This document shows positions 34,304 to 46,933 of a stretch of DNA of 64,000 nt, in pieces. A program made the position numbers and the translations under genes. The DNA lies in contig NZ_CP041185.1 in assembly GCF_006517255.1 (NCBI RefSeq), forward strand, positions 868,001 through 932,000, given 5' to 3'. The notes under the pieces were generated by a model. The model was given only the letters and a program-made list of their open reading frames with translations, made no database searches and had not been told where the DNA came from. This DNA is from Janthinobacterium tructae. Lineage in GTDB: Bacteria > Pseudomonadota > Gammaproteobacteria > Burkholderiales > Burkholderiaceae_D. Every line of letters starts with the position of its first letter. Within the stretch, counting starts at the first letter, position 1.

Positions 34304-35644
34304 ATGGCAACTGCAGTCGAAACCTTGGGCAAACTCGAACGTCGTATCACGATCTCCTTCCCGCTGACGGACGTCCGCACGGAAGTTGAGAAGCGCCTGA
34401 AAGTGCAAGCCCGTACGGCTAAGGCACCGGGCTTCCGTCCGGGCAAAGTGCCGTTGAAAATGGTCGCAGCACAATACGGCTACCAAATTGAATCCGAAGT
34501 GCTGAACGACAAAGTCGGCCGCGCGTTCAACGACGCCGCCAACGAAAACAATCTGCGCGTGGCCGGTTTCCCGAACATCGTGCCAAAAGAAGAAGCAGCC
34601 GAAGGCCAGCTGGCTTTCGATGCAACCTTCGAAGTGTATCCGGAAGTCGTTATCGGCGACCTGACGGCCGTTGAAATCGAAACCGTGCAAGCCGAAGTGT
34701 CGGAAGCCGAAATCGACAAGACCCTCGATATCCTGCGCAAGCAGCGCGTGCACTTCCACACCAAGGGCGAAGCTGGCGAACACGGCGACGGCGGTGAGCC
34801 GATCGCTGCCAACGGCGACCGCGTGACCGTCGACTTCGTCGGTGCTATCGACGGCGTTGAATTCCCAGGCGGCAAAGCTGAAGGCTACGCTTTCGTGCTG
34901 GGCGAAGGCCGCATGCTGCCAGAATTCGAAGCAGCGACCCTGGGCCTGAAAGTGGGCGAGTCCAAGACTTTCCCATTGTCGTTCCCTGAGGATTACCATG
35001 GCAAGGACGTGGCCGGCAAAACCGCCTCGTTCACCATCACCCTGCAAAAGCTGGAATGGGCGCACCTGCCGGAAGTCGATGCCGAATTCGCAAAGTCCCT
35101 GGGCGTTGCCGATGGCGACCTGGCCAAAATGCGCGAAGACATCAAAGTCAACCTGCAGCGCGAAGTCGCTGGCCGCGTAAAAGCACGCAACAAGGAAGCC
35201 GTCATGGACGCGCTGATCAAAGTTGCTGAGCTGGACGTGCCAAAAACCCTGATCGCTCAAGATTCCGAGCGCCTGGCCGAAATGACGCGTCAAGACATGG
35301 CGCAGCGCGGCATGAACGTCAAGGACGTGCCTTTCCCAGCAGAACTGTTCGCAGAAAAAGCCGAGCGTCGCGTACGCCTGGGCCTGATCCTGTCGCAACT
35401 GGTAGGCGACAACAACCTGCAGGCGACGCCTGAGCAAGTCAAGGCGCAAATCGAAGATTTCGCCCAAAGCTACGAAGATCCACGCGAAGTGCTGAAGTAC
35501 TACTACAGCGACCGTCGTCGTCTGGGTGAGATCGAAGCCCTTGTATTGGAAGAAAACGTCGTCACTTACGTGTTGGGCCTGTCGAAAGTCACGACGAAAG
35601 CAGTTGCTTTCGACGAACTGATGGGAAGCAACGCACAAGCGTAA
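34304..35644 (+). CDS. tig: Trigger factor (ribosome-associated chaperone and PPIase)
   Basis: From the ATG at 34304 ([20 protein letters not shown]) the product is 446 residues. The ribosome-binding signature GFRPGKVP is near residue 46, the FKBP-type PPIase domain spans about 160-245 ([36 protein letters not shown]), and a helical C-terminal domain follows. It binds nascent chains at the ribosome exit. Upstream in-frame ATG codons would add an atypical N-terminus. It begins the tig-clpP-clpX-lon-hupB-ppiD quality-control block, an arrangement shared with many proteobacteria. Confidence 0.96.
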   Translation: MATAVETLGKLERRITISFPLTDVRTEVEKRLKVQARTAKAPGFRPGKVPLKMVAAQYGYQIESEVLNDKVGRAFNDAANENNLRVAGFPNIVPKEEAAEGQLAFDATFEVYPEVVIGDLTAVEIETVQAEVSEAEIDKTLDILRKQRVHFHTKGEAGEHGDGGEPIAANGDRVTVDFVGAIDGVEFPGGKAEGYAFVLGEGRMLPEFEAATLGLKVGESKTFPLSFPEDYHGKDVAGKTASFTITLQKLEWAHLPEVDAEFAKSLGVADGDLAKMREDIKVNLQREVAGRVKARNKEAVMDALIKVAELDVPKTLIAQDSERLAEMTRQDMAQRGMNVKDVPFPAELFAEKAERRVRLGLILSQLVGDNNLQATPEQVKAQIEDFAQSYEDPREVLKYYYSDRRRLGEIEALVLEENVVTYVLGLSKVTTKAVAFDELMGSNAQA

Positions 35645-35720
35645 ACCAGTTGGTATCCGGACACCGCTCCCGGCCGCAAGGCCGAGGCGGCGCCCTCTAA
35701 CTGCTTCACAAGGAAATGAA

Positions 35721-36347
35721 ATGACAGGTATGAACCGTAATCCGGCGCTGGACACAGAGATGCTCGGCCTGGTGCCGATGGTGGTGGAACAAAGCGGTCG
35801 CGGCGAGCGCTCGTATGATATTTACTCGCGCCTGCTGAAGGAACGCTTGATTTTCATGGTCGGCCCGGTCAATGATCAGATGGCCAACCTGGTTGTCGCC
35901 CAGCTGCTGTTCCTGGAAAGCGAAAATCCGGAAAAGGAAATCTCGCTCTACATCAACTCGCCAGGTGGTTCGGTCTCGGCCGGCATGGCCATCTACGACA
36001 CCATGCAGTTCATCAAGCCGGACGTCTCGACCCTGTGCACGGGCATGGCTGCTTCGATGGGCGCTTTCCTGCTGGCCGCTGGCGCCAAGGGCAAGCGTTT
36101 CTCGTTGCCGAACTCGCGCATCATGATTCACCAGCCGTCCGGTGGTTCGCAAGGCATGGCATCCGACATCGAGATCCAGGCAAAGGAAATCCTTTACCTG
36201 CGCACCCGCTTGAACGGCATCATGGCCGAGCGCACGGGCCAGTCGATCGAACAGATCGCCAAGGACACCGACCGCGACCGTTTCATGTCCGCCGACGAGG
36301 CCGTTGAGTATGGTTTGATCGACAAAGTGTTGACCAGCCGCGCTTGA
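35721..36347 (+). CDS. clpP: ATP-dependent Clp protease proteolytic subunit
   Basis: The 208-residue serine protease has the complete triad S112 (GMAASMGA), H137 (MIHQP) and D186 (KDTDRDRF), with the same spacing as E. coli ClpP. The N-terminal propeptide (about 14 residues) precedes [25 protein letters not shown]. It forms the tetradecameric chamber fed by ClpX (next gene) and ClpA. AAGGA lies seven bases before the ATG. The gene is 76 bp after tig and ends before a clear terminator. Confidence 0.97.
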   Translation: MTGMNRNPALDTEMLGLVPMVVEQSGRGERSYDIYSRLLKERLIFMVGPVNDQMANLVVAQLLFLESENPEKEISLYINSPGGSVSAGMAIYDTMQFIKPDVSTLCTGMAASMGAFLLAAGAKGKRFSLPNSRIMIHQPSGGSQGMASDIEIQAKEILYLRTRLNGIMAERTGQSIEQIAKDTDRDRFMSADEAVEYGLIDKVLTSRA

Positions 36348-36381
36348 TGAGCCCCTACCGGTATTGCTAAGTACGTAAGTT

Positions 36382-36419
36382 AACGCCCGGGCGATCAAAC
36401 GTTCGGGCGTTTCGCTTTT
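36382..36419 (+). terminator. Intrinsic terminator between clpP and clpX
   Basis: An AACGCCCG/CGGGCGTT stem is followed by a T-rich run (TTCGCTTTT). clpX is therefore likely also expressed from its own promoter. Confidence 0.7.
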
Positions 36420-36547
36420 ATTTCGGGTAGCATGGAGCTTGTGCACGTTGTTGGCTTGCGCCATGGGTGGCTGCCTTTGCGGGCAACTACCGCACTCCGG
36501 CTTGCGATTTTGCAATATTGTTAATGCAGTTCCAACCAAAATGCCTT

Positions 36548-37816
<1,269 letters not shown>

Positions 37817-37904
37817 TTACTGCCGAGACAAATGCATAAAAAGGGTTTTGATTCCTTAATGCATGGCAGTACAATTTAAATCAATGAGTGCAGGCTTCAA
37901 TCGT

Positions 37905-37942
37905 AAAGCCACTCGCGGCGCTTAGCTGCGTGTGGCTTTTTT
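37905..37942 (+). terminator. Intrinsic terminator after clpX
   Basis: The stem AGCCAC(T)CGC with GCG(T)GTGGCT is followed by six T. It separates clpX from lon. Confidence 0.8.
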
Positions 37943-38089
37943 ACTGTGAAAACTGCATTTGTTACAGTCATGCGGGTGTGTTTTGCGAAATAGACTCTAT
38001 GTTTGTTTCACAGAATTATTTATTCTCGCCGGTCTTGTGTTTTGGCAGCGAGCGCCAACATCGTAAACACGCTTTCTATAAGGTACGCC

Positions 38090-40501
<2,412 letters not shown>

Positions 40502-40522
40502 CGTTTTACCCCTGTTTTCCCC

Positions 40523-40551
40523 AAACAAGCGCTTTTAGAGCGCTTGTTTTA
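40523..40551 (+). terminator. Intrinsic terminator after lon
   Basis: The stem AACAAGCGC with GCGCTTGTT around a short loop is followed by TTTAT. Confidence 0.8.
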
Positions 40552-40582
40552 TATTGAAACGTGAATTGCGCCCCCAAAGCGC

Positions 40583-40612
40583 TTGACACATATACAGTGT
40601 GGCTTGTTTAAT
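40583..40612 (+). promoter_or_regulatory. Sigma-70 promoter for hupB
   Basis: TTGACA (40583-40588) and TTTAAT (40607-40612) are separated by 18 bp. Transcription would begin near 40620, leaving a leader of about 85 nt before hupB. Confidence 0.75.
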
Positions 40613-40705
40613 ACGCCTGCACATTTTTTTCGCCGGACAGCTGTGGTGCCAAAAGTGCCGCAACGATACGGTAATCGTTTTATACCTTTGTAATTGGGGA
40701 TGCTA

Positions 40706-40978
40706 GTGAACAAGACTGAATTGATCGACCACATTGCTGAAAAAGCTGACATTTCCAAAGCCGCCGCTGCGCGCGCACTCGACGCTGTTATCGGCGGCGT
40801 GACGGAAACTTTGAAAAACAACGACAGCGTAACGCTGGTTGGTTTTGGCACTTTCTCGGTCAGCGAACGCGCTGAGCGTACCGGCCGCAATCCGCGTACG
40901 AAAGAAGCGATCACGATCGAAGCAGCAAAAGTTCCAAAATTTAAAGCTGGTAAAGCTTTGAAGGATGCTGTAAACTAA
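40706..40978 (+). CDS. hupB: DNA-binding protein HU-beta
   Basis: I chose the GTG at 40706, which has GGGGA at six bases and gives exactly 90 residues ([27 protein letters not shown]...), the canonical HU length. A TTG at 40694 would add four residues. The DNA-binding arm contains [20 protein letters not shown], and the C-terminus is [15 protein letters not shown]. It is a nucleoid protein that binds and bends DNA as a dimer. The position after lon is conserved in proteobacteria. Confidence 0.95.
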   Translation: MNKTELIDHIAEKADISKAAAARALDAVIGGVTETLKNNDSVTLVGFGTFSVSERAERTGRNPRTKEAITIEAAKVPKFKAGKALKDAVN

Positions 40979-41103
40979 CGGACTTCGGTGAGGTGACAAT
41001 CACCGGAAACATTTGGCGGCGCTTTCGGGTGCCGCGATTTCAGGGTTGAAGTTCTGCGAATCGCAACCCTGGATACAGATGCAAGCAGTACTGTGTATTT
41101 TTC

Positions 41104-41180
<77 letters not shown>

Positions 41181-41197
41181 AAAAAATACGCTCTTAA

Positions 41198-41274
41198 GGA
41201 GTGGTAGTTCAGTTGGTTAGAATACCGGCCTGTCACGTCGGGGGTCGCGGGTTCGAGTCCCGTCCGCTCCGCCA
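41198..41274 (+). tRNA. tRNA-Asp (GTC), copy 2
   Basis: This is a tandem copy 17 bp after the first, differing at two positions (A for G in the D-arm side, G for A in the variable region). It probably shares a precursor with copy 1. Confidence 0.96.
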
Positions 41275-41282
41275 GAATATAG

Positions 41283-41318
41283 AAGCCCGCGCTGCTGAAT
41301 AAGTAGCGCGGGTTTTTC
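41283..41318 (+). terminator. Intrinsic terminator after the tRNA-Asp pair
   Basis: The stem CCCGCGCT with AGCGCGGG is followed by TTTTTCTTTTT. Confidence 0.85.
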
Positions 41319-41489
41319 TTTTTCAGCGCCAGATTATCTCGGCGCGCCTGCTTTTAAAATCCCGTCCTGCCGTTCTGAATAAAAAAGCCTGCGTTTAAAT
41401 CAGCTTTAAGCTGCGTCCGGTTAAATGCGCGAGCCCGGCGCCTTGCCGTCCGCGCGGCGCCAGGGCAGGGCGCGCGCCCTGATTTACTC

Positions 41490-41518
41490 TTGCTATAGCG
41501 CTATGGGCATTGTAGAAT
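41490..41518 (+). promoter_or_regulatory. Candidate sigma-70 promoter upstream of ppiD / putative sRNA
   Basis: TTGCTA (41490-41495) and TAGAAT (41513-41518) lie 17 bp apart. A start near 41525 would give a transcript ending at the hairpin 41626-41652. Confidence 0.5.
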
Positions 41519-41521
41519 CAG

Positions 41522-41652
41522 GAGATAATGGCTTGGGCGTCAGAATCCTGCTTTAGTTCCAGCGCCAAGTTGTTGAATCTAAAGGGGAAGTGGACATCTG
41601 TCCCGTCCATTCCGCCGAAGAAATCAAGGCGAACGCATGTTCGCCTTTTTTT
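41522..41652 (+). ncRNA. Putative structured small RNA ending in an intrinsic terminator
   Basis: About 130 nt between the candidate promoter and a terminator hairpin have no reading frame but several stems: CTTGG.CG with CGCCAAG (about 41533-41569) and GGACATCTGTCC (41592-41603). The stretch 41600-41616 resembles the 3' end of tRNA-Asp at 16 of 18 bases. It could be a small RNA, or a ppiD leader with an attenuator. No known RNA family is recognised. Confidence 0.35.
41626..41652 (+). terminator. Terminator-like hairpin 33 bp upstream of ppiD
   Basis: The stem AAGGCGAAC with GTTCGCCTT is followed by seven T, close to the ppiD start. Confidence 0.75.
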
Positions 41653-41684
41653 ATAGTGATCCACTCATCCCGAATTGGCTGACC

Positions 41685-43607
41685 ATGTTTGAATTTATTC
41701 GTACCCATCGACGCTTGATGCAGTTTCTCTTGATGCTGGTCATCGTCCCGTCTTTTGCACTGGTCGGTATCAGCGGCTACCAAAGCTTCGGCGATGGCGC
41801 GAACACCATCGCCAAGGTCGGCGACCAGGTCGTTACGCAGCAGCAATATGAAGAAGCGCAACGCCAGCAGATCGACCGCTACCGCCAGATGATGGGCGAG
41901 CAGTTCGACCAGAAAATGTTCGACACGCCGGAAGCGCGCCAGAGCATCCTCGATAACCTGATCGCCGAGCGCGCCGTGGCTACCGAAGTGGGCCGTAGCC
42001 ACCTGGTCATCAGCGATGCCGTACTGCAAAAGGAAGTGCTGGAAATCCCAGGCCTGACCTTGCCGGACGGTAAATTCGACCTGGAACGCTACAAGGCCAT
42101 GCTGGCCGCGCAAGGCATGACGCCGCAGATGTACGACGCGCGCCGCCGCAGCGATATGGCCCTGCAGCAACTGGCCGGCGCCGTGCAAGGCACCGCCTTC
42201 GCGCCGAACACCGTCTCCAAGCGCCTGTCCGACATCACCTCGGAAGAGCGTGAAGTGCAGGAACTGCTGTTGCCGATCGCCCAGTACGTGTCGGAAGTCA
42301 AAGTGACGGACGCCATGATCAAGGCTTTCTATGACAAGAACAGCAAGTTCTTCGAAATTCCGGAGCAAGCGAAGATCGAATACGTCGTGCTCGACGACAG
42401 CGCTGCCGGCGAGCAAGTCGACGTCACCGAGGCCGACGTCACCGGCTACTACGCGAAGAACCAGAAAGCCTACACGACGCCAGAAGCGCGCCAGGCCAGC
42501 CACATCCTGGTAGCCGTCAAGAAAGACGCCTCGGCCGCCGACAAGGCCGCCGCCAAGGCCAAGGCTGAAGCCATCCTCGCTGACGTGCGCAAAACGCCTG
42601 CCAGCTTTGCCGCTGTGGCGAAAGCCAAGTCGGAAGACCCGGCCTCCGCCGAACAGGGCGGCGACCTGGGCGTGATTGGCAAGGATGGCTTGCCAGCACC
42701 ACTGCTGAGCGCGGTAAGCAAGCTCAAGCAAGGCGAAATCAGCGATGTCGTCGCCTCCGATTTCGGCTTCCACATCCTGACCGTCACCTCGCTCAAGCCA
42801 CAGCACGTCAAGGCACTCGATGAAGTACGCGGCGAAATCACGGCTGACTTGCGCAAGCAATTTGCCGCCAAGAAGTATTCGGAAATGGCTACCGTCTTTA
42901 CCGAGACTGTGTATGACCAATCGGACAGCCTGAAACCGGTGGCCGACAAGCTGAAACTGAAAGTGGAAAGCGTCGCCAACCTGTCGCGCACGCCGTCGCC
43001 AGCACTGGGCAAGGCGCCGTTCAACAACGCCAAGTTCCTGACCGCCATCTTCTCGAACGATTCCTTGAAGGACAAGCGCAACACGGAAGCCGTCACCATT
43101 GCACCGAACGTGCTGATCGCCGGCCGCGTGGTGGAATTCAAGCCAGCAAGCAAGCGTCCGCTGGCCGAAGTCGAAGCGATGATCCGTCAGCGCGTGACGA
43201 TGGAAGAAGCGGAAAAGCTGGCCAAGAAAGCGGGCGAGACCAAGCTGGCCGCCTTGAAGGCTTCGGGTGACGCGACCGGTTTCGGCGCAGCACAATGGGT
43301 GTCGCGCAGCAAGCTCGACGGCATCAACCGCGCCGCCATCGCGCAAGTCATGAAAGCCGACACGAGCAAGCTGCCAGCGTACGTGGGCGTGGACCTGCCA
43401 GCCCTGGGCTACGGCATCTACCGCATCGGCAAGGTGCAGCAGCCGGCACAAGTGGATGCGGCACGCCGCCAGCAAGAGAAAGACCAGATCAGCGGCATCC
43501 TGGCGCAACAGGAAATGTACGACTATGTCGAATACCTGAAAGCCAAGGCCAAGGTGAAGATCGTCAAGCCGGTCACCGCCCCAGCGGCCCCAGCGCCAGC
43601 ACCGTAA
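41685..43607 (+). CDS. ppiD: Periplasmic folding chaperone/peptidyl-prolyl isomerase PpiD-like
   Basis: From the ATG at 41685 (MFEFIRTHRRLMQFLLMLVIVPSFALVGISGYQ) the product is 640 residues. It has one N-terminal membrane span (about 12-30) and a large periplasmic part. A SurA-like N-domain comes first (NTIAKVGDQVVTQQQYEEAQRQQ). The parvulin domain is about 265-360 (ASHILVAV, GGDLGVIGKDGLPAPL, SDFGFHILTVTS). It helps newly exported proteins fold at the translocon. The longer frame back to 41637 crosses the upstream terminator. Clustering with tig, clpPX, lon and hupB matches the E. coli order. Confidence 0.92.
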   Translation: MFEFIRTHRRLMQFLLMLVIVPSFALVGISGYQSFGDGANTIAKVGDQVVTQQQYEEAQRQQIDRYRQMMGEQFDQKMFDTPEARQSILDNLIAERAVATEVGRSHLVISDAVLQKEVLEIPGLTLPDGKFDLERYKAMLAAQGMTPQMYDARRRSDMALQQLAGAVQGTAFAPNTVSKRLSDITSEEREVQELLLPIAQYVSEVKVTDAMIKAFYDKNSKFFEIPEQAKIEYVVLDDSAAGEQVDVTEADVTGYYAKNQKAYTTPEARQASHILVAVKKDASAADKAAAKAKAEAILADVRKTPASFAAVAKAKSEDPASAEQGGDLGVIGKDGLPAPLLSAVSKLKQGEISDVVASDFGFHILTVTSLKPQHVKALDEVRGEITADLRKQFAAKKYSEMATVFTETVYDQSDSLKPVADKLKLKVESVANLSRTPSPALGKAPFNNAKFLTAIFSNDSLKDKRNTEAVTIAPNVLIAGRVVEFKPASKRPLAEVEAMIRQRVTMEEAEKLAKKAGETKLAALKASGDATGFGAAQWVSRSKLDGINRAAIAQVMKADTSKLPAYVGVDLPALGYGIYRIGKVQQPAQVDAARRQQEKDQISGILAQQEMYDYVEYLKAKAKVKIVKPVTAPAAPAPAP

Positions 43608-43626
43608 GATTTAGTTTCCACGCATA

Positions 43627-43654
43627 AAAATAGCCGCTCTCGAGCGGCTATTTT
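43627..43654. terminator. Bidirectional terminator between ppiD and the esterase gene
   Basis: The perfect 12-bp stem AAAATAGCCGCT/AGCGGCTATTTT with a CTCG loop has A/T runs on both sides, so it serves both convergent genes. Confidence 0.9.
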
Positions 43655-43687
43655 CTTGTCTGTAGCATGTGAAGCCTTGGCGCAGAC

Positions 43688-44344
43688 TTACTTGGCCTTC
43701 AACAACGGCGCCAGTTGCGGCCAGATATTTTTCAAAATCGTCGGATGCGCCTGCGCATTCGGGTGCATGCGGTCGGCCTGGAACAGCTGCGGCTGATCGG
43801 CGATGCCTTCGAACATGAAGGGCACGAGCGGCGCCTTCCATTCCTTCGCCAGCTTGCCGTACACGCCATAAAACTGCTCGCCATAGGCGCGGCCATAGTT
43901 CGGTGGCATGCGCATGCCCACCAGCACCACTTGCGCACCCGCTTTTTTGACTGCCTCACCCATGGCGCGCAGATTTGCTTCGGCAGCTGCCACGGGCAAG
44001 CCGCGCAAGCCGTCGTTGGCGCCCAGTTCGATCAGCACGACGTCGGGCTGGTGTTTGCTCAGCAGGGCGGGCAGGCGCGCGCGGCCGCCGCTGGTGGTCT
44101 CGCCGCTGATGCTGGCGTTGACGATGCGCGTGTCGTTCTTTTGCGCGGCCAGCCGCTGTTCCAGCAGCGCCACCCAGCCCGTGCCCCGCGCCAGACCATA
44201 TTCGGCCGAGAGGCTGTCGCCGAGCACCAGCAGCGTTTTTGGTGCAGAATAGGCGTTCGTCATGCCTGACACCAGCAGCAGGGCTGCCGCAGGAAGCAGG
44301 GACAGCGTGCGCCGCCGCATGCGGCTGCTGTCCTTGACACTCAT
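43688..44344 (-). CDS. GDSL-type arylesterase / lysophospholipase (TesA-like)
   Basis: From the ATG at 44344 the product is 218 residues, with a signal peptide (RRRTLSLLPAAALLLVSGMTNAYSA) that predicts a periplasmic location. SGNH blocks are present: GDSLSAEYGL (Ser), NASISGETTSGG (Gly), ELGANDGLRG (Asn) and DRMHPNAQAH (Asp/His). E. coli TesA has thioesterase, arylesterase and lysophospholipase activity. Other starts are possible: ATG at 44320 has AAGGA ten bases upstream, and one at 44377 would overlap the divergent gene. As in E. coli, it is divergent from a YbbA-like ABC gene. Confidence 0.9.
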   Translation of the reverse strand: MSVKDSSRMRRRTLSLLPAAALLLVSGMTNAYSAPKTLLVLGDSLSAEYGLARGTGWVALLEQRLAAQKNDTRIVNASISGETTSGGRARLPALLSKHQPDVVLIELGANDGLRGLPVAAAEANLRAMGEAVKKAGAQVVLVGMRMPPNYGRAYGEQFYGVYGKLAKEWKAPLVPFMFEGIADQPQLFQADRMHPNAQAHPTILKNIWPQLAPLLKAK

Positions 44345-44375
44345 ATGTTCACGAATTTTTTTAAGATAGATCAGC

Positions 44376-45137
44376 ATGCCCGAATTCCCTAAAGCGACTT
44401 CCACCAGTTTTATTCCATCAGACGCTGCGGTCCAGCGGCCCGCCGCACTCAACAGTCAAAACAGCCAAAATGCCCGGCCGGCCATCGAAGTGGTCCAGCT
44501 GGCCAAGCGCGTACCCGATGCCGATGGTGAGCTGACCATCCTGCATCAAGTCGATTTTACCGTGCAAACGGCGGAGACGCTGGCCATCGTCGGCGCCTCC
44601 GGTTCCGGCAAGTCCACCTTGCTGGGCTTGCTGGCCGGCCTGGACACGCCCAGCGAGGGCAAGGTCATCCTCGACGGCACCGATATCTTCGCCCTCGACG
44701 AAGACGGCCGCGCCGGTTTCCGCAAGGAAAAGCTGGGTTTCGTCTTCCAGTCGTTCCAGCTGCTGGCCCACCTGACGGCGCTGGAAAACGTCATGCTGCC
44801 GCTGGAATTACGCGGCGACCCGGACGCGAAAGAGAAGGCGCAAGCCATGCTGGGCAGAGTCAACCTGGGCAGCCGCCTGAAGCACTATCCCAAATATCTG
44901 TCCGGCGGCGAGCAGCAGCGCGTGGCGCTGGCGCGCGCCTTTGTCACGCAGCCGCCGCTGCTGTTCGCCGACGAGCCGACGGGCAGCCTGGACGCCGCCA
45001 CGGGCGAGGCCGTGATCCAGCTGATGTTCGAGCTGAACCGCGAACGGGGTTCGACCCTGGTGCTCGTCACGCATGACAGTTCCATTGCGGCCCGTTGTGG
45101 CCGCACCATCACGATTGCTGCGGGCAGGCTGGTGTGA
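44376..45137 (+). CDS. ABC transporter ATP-binding protein (YbbA/LolD-like)
   Basis: The 253-residue ATPase has Walker A GASGSGKST near residue 70, Q-loop VFQSFQLL, signature LSGGEQQRVALARA and Walker B LLFADEPTGSLD. The MacB/LolD/YbbA subgroup is indicated by the sequence around LLAGLDTPSEGKVILDG. An N-terminal extension of about 35 residues precedes the conserved domain. In E. coli ybbA is divergent from tesA and followed by the permease ybbP; here the permease gene is missing and the Nnr gene faces it, so the membrane partner must be elsewhere or lost. Confidence 0.88.
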   Translation: MPEFPKATSTSFIPSDAAVQRPAALNSQNSQNARPAIEVVQLAKRVPDADGELTILHQVDFTVQTAETLAIVGASGSGKSTLLGLLAGLDTPSEGKVILDGTDIFALDEDGRAGFRKEKLGFVFQSFQLLAHLTALENVMLPLELRGDPDAKEKAQAMLGRVNLGSRLKHYPKYLSGGEQQRVALARAFVTQPPLLFADEPTGSLDAATGEAVIQLMFELNRERGSTLVLVTHDSSIAARCGRTITIAAGRLV

Positions 45138-45152
45138 TTGCAGGTGGTGATT

Positions 45153-45237
45153 GTCGGATTACGCGCTGCGCGCTAATCCGACCTACTTTCCTGCCATCAT
45201 CGCAGCCGTAGGTTGGATTAGCGCAGCGTAATCCAAC
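45153..45237. repeat. REP-like palindrome pair
   Basis: Units at 45153-45185 (GTCGGATTACGCG...) and 45208-45237 (GTTGGATTAGCGC...) lie between two convergent genes. They belong to the same family as 5911-6000. Confidence 0.8.
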
Positions 45238-45254
45238 ACCACCGCACCGCATAC

Positions 45255-46790
45255 CTATGCCGACAAGGCATTGATCAGCTTGCGTATCGCCGGGATCAAT
45301 TCCCCGGCTGTCAGCCCGATGGGACCGCTGCCTGCGGCCACCAGCGCGTCAGCGGCCGCCCCATGCAGCCAGACGGCGCCAAGCGCCGCTTCCCACTCGG
45401 GCCAGCCCTGCGCCAGCAGGCTGCCGCACAGGCCGGACAGCACGTCGCCCGTGCCGGCCGTCGCCAGCGCGGGGCCGCCCGTGTTGTTGACCACCACGCT
45501 GCCATCCTGCGCGGCGATCACCGTGCCAGACCCTTTCAATACCACGATGACGCCCAGCTGCGCCGCCAGCTGGCGCGCCGCGCCCAGGCGGTCGGCTTGC
45601 ACCTCGGCCACCGTCATGTCGAGCAGGCGCGCCGCTTCCAGCGGATGCGGCGTCAAGATTGTCGCGCCCGCGCCCGTGCGCACGGCCAGCGCCGATTGCA
45701 GTTCCGGCTCGGCCGCCATCAGGTTCAGCGCATCGGCGTCCAGCAGCAGCGGGCTGTCGCTCTCGAACGTGCGCTGCAGCAGTTCCACCGTATCGGCGTC
45801 GTCGCCCAGGCCTGGCCCCGCCACCAGGGCGGCAAAGTGCAGGCCCGAGAAATCCACGTCCTGGGCACGGCGGCACATCAGCTCCGGCTGGCCGCTGTCA
45901 AACGCGGGCGGCGTGTCGGGAAAGGCGATATACACTCTTCCCGCGCCCGCGTGCAAGGCCGTGCGCGCCGCCAGGATGGGCGCGCCCGCCATGCCGTGCG
46001 CGCCGCCGATGATGGCCACGCTGCCGTAGCTGCCCTTGTGCGTGTTCTGCTGGCGCGGCTGCAGCTGGCGGGCGAACAGGTGCATTCCGCCCAGCTGGGC
46101 TTTGGCGGCCGGCAGCAGCGTAGGGTCGATGGCCAGCGCCGCCACTTCCACCTCGCCCGCATGGTCGCGGCCATACGCCGTGTGCAGGCCCGGTTTGTCG
46201 CCGATGAAGGTGAGCGTATGCGTGGCGCGGATGGCGACGCCGTCGATGGCGCCCGTGTCCGCGTGCAGGCCGCTGGGCACGTCGAGCGCCAGCACGGGGC
46301 AATCGAGATTGTTGACCAGCTGCGCCATGTCGCGGCATTCGCCGTCCAGCGGGCGCGACGCGCCGATGCCGAACAGGCCGTCGATGACGAGGTGCCATGG
46401 CGCCGCGCCCACCGCGGCCGACGCCGTGGACGTTGCCGCTTCCATCAGGCGCGCGGCGCTGTTGCGTGCGCGGCTCAGCGCCTGCTCGCGCTCGGGCGAG
46501 GTGGCTTGCGCCTCGGGCGCCAGCCAGACGAGCACCTCGGTGCCGCTGGCGGCCAGGTGCGCGGCCGCTTCCAGCGCATCGCCGCCGTTGTCGCCGGGGC
46601 CGGCCAGCACCAGTACGCGCCGGTGGCCCGCGTCGCCGTCTTCCGTGGCGTGCAGCAGCTTCAGGGCGGCACTGGCGGCAGCCTGGCCCGCGCGCTGCAT
46701 CAGCAGCCCTTGCGGCAGGTCGCGCATGGCGGCTTGTTCGATGGCGCGCAGTTCGGCGATGGAATACAGGGGAAGGGCGGTGGGGGTCAT
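45255..46790 (-). CDS. nnr: Bifunctional NAD(P)HX epimerase / ADP-dependent dehydratase
   Basis: The 511-residue fusion protein has an N-terminal YjeF_N epimerase domain (about 1-215; GPGDNGGDALEAAAHL, DGLFGIGASRPLDG, LALDVPSGLHADTG) and a C-terminal carbohydrate-kinase-like dehydratase domain (about 230-500; KGSYGSVAIIGGAHGMAGA, ILTPHPLEAARLL, GTGDVLSGLCGSLLA). It repairs hydrated NADH and NADPH. I prefer the ATG at 46790 (GGAAC upstream), but the one at 46802 is in frame four codons earlier. It is convergent to the YbbA-like gene. Confidence 0.93.
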   Translation of the reverse strand: MTPTALPLYSIAELRAIEQAAMRDLPQGLLMQRAGQAAASAALKLLHATEDGDAGHRRVLVLAGPGDNGGDALEAAAHLAASGTEVLVWLAPEAQATSPEREQALSRARNSAARLMEAATSTASAAVGAAPWHLVIDGLFGIGASRPLDGECRDMAQLVNNLDCPVLALDVPSGLHADTGAIDGVAIRATHTLTFIGDKPGLHTAYGRDHAGEVEVAALAIDPTLLPAAKAQLGGMHLFARQLQPRQQNTHKGSYGSVAIIGGAHGMAGAPILAARTALHAGAGRVYIAFPDTPPAFDSGQPELMCRRAQDVDFSGLHFAALVAGPGLGDDADTVELLQRTFESDSPLLLDADALNLMAAEPELQSALAVRTGAGATILTPHPLEAARLLDMTVAEVQADRLGAARQLAAQLGVIVVLKGSGTVIAAQDGSVVVNNTGGPALATAGTGDVLSGLCGSLLAQGWPEWEAALGAVWLHGAAADALVAAGSGPIGLTAGELIPAIRKLINALSA

Positions 46791-46933
46791 GGGGCGTTCC
46801 ATTTATTGATATGCCTTCAACATACGGCCGATCCACGCGGAAGGCAAGGCGCGCACGCCTGAAACGCGCCCCTGTTTGGCGGCTACAATAGCCATCTCAC
46901 ATAGGATCACACACAGGCACGGGGGGCAGGACG

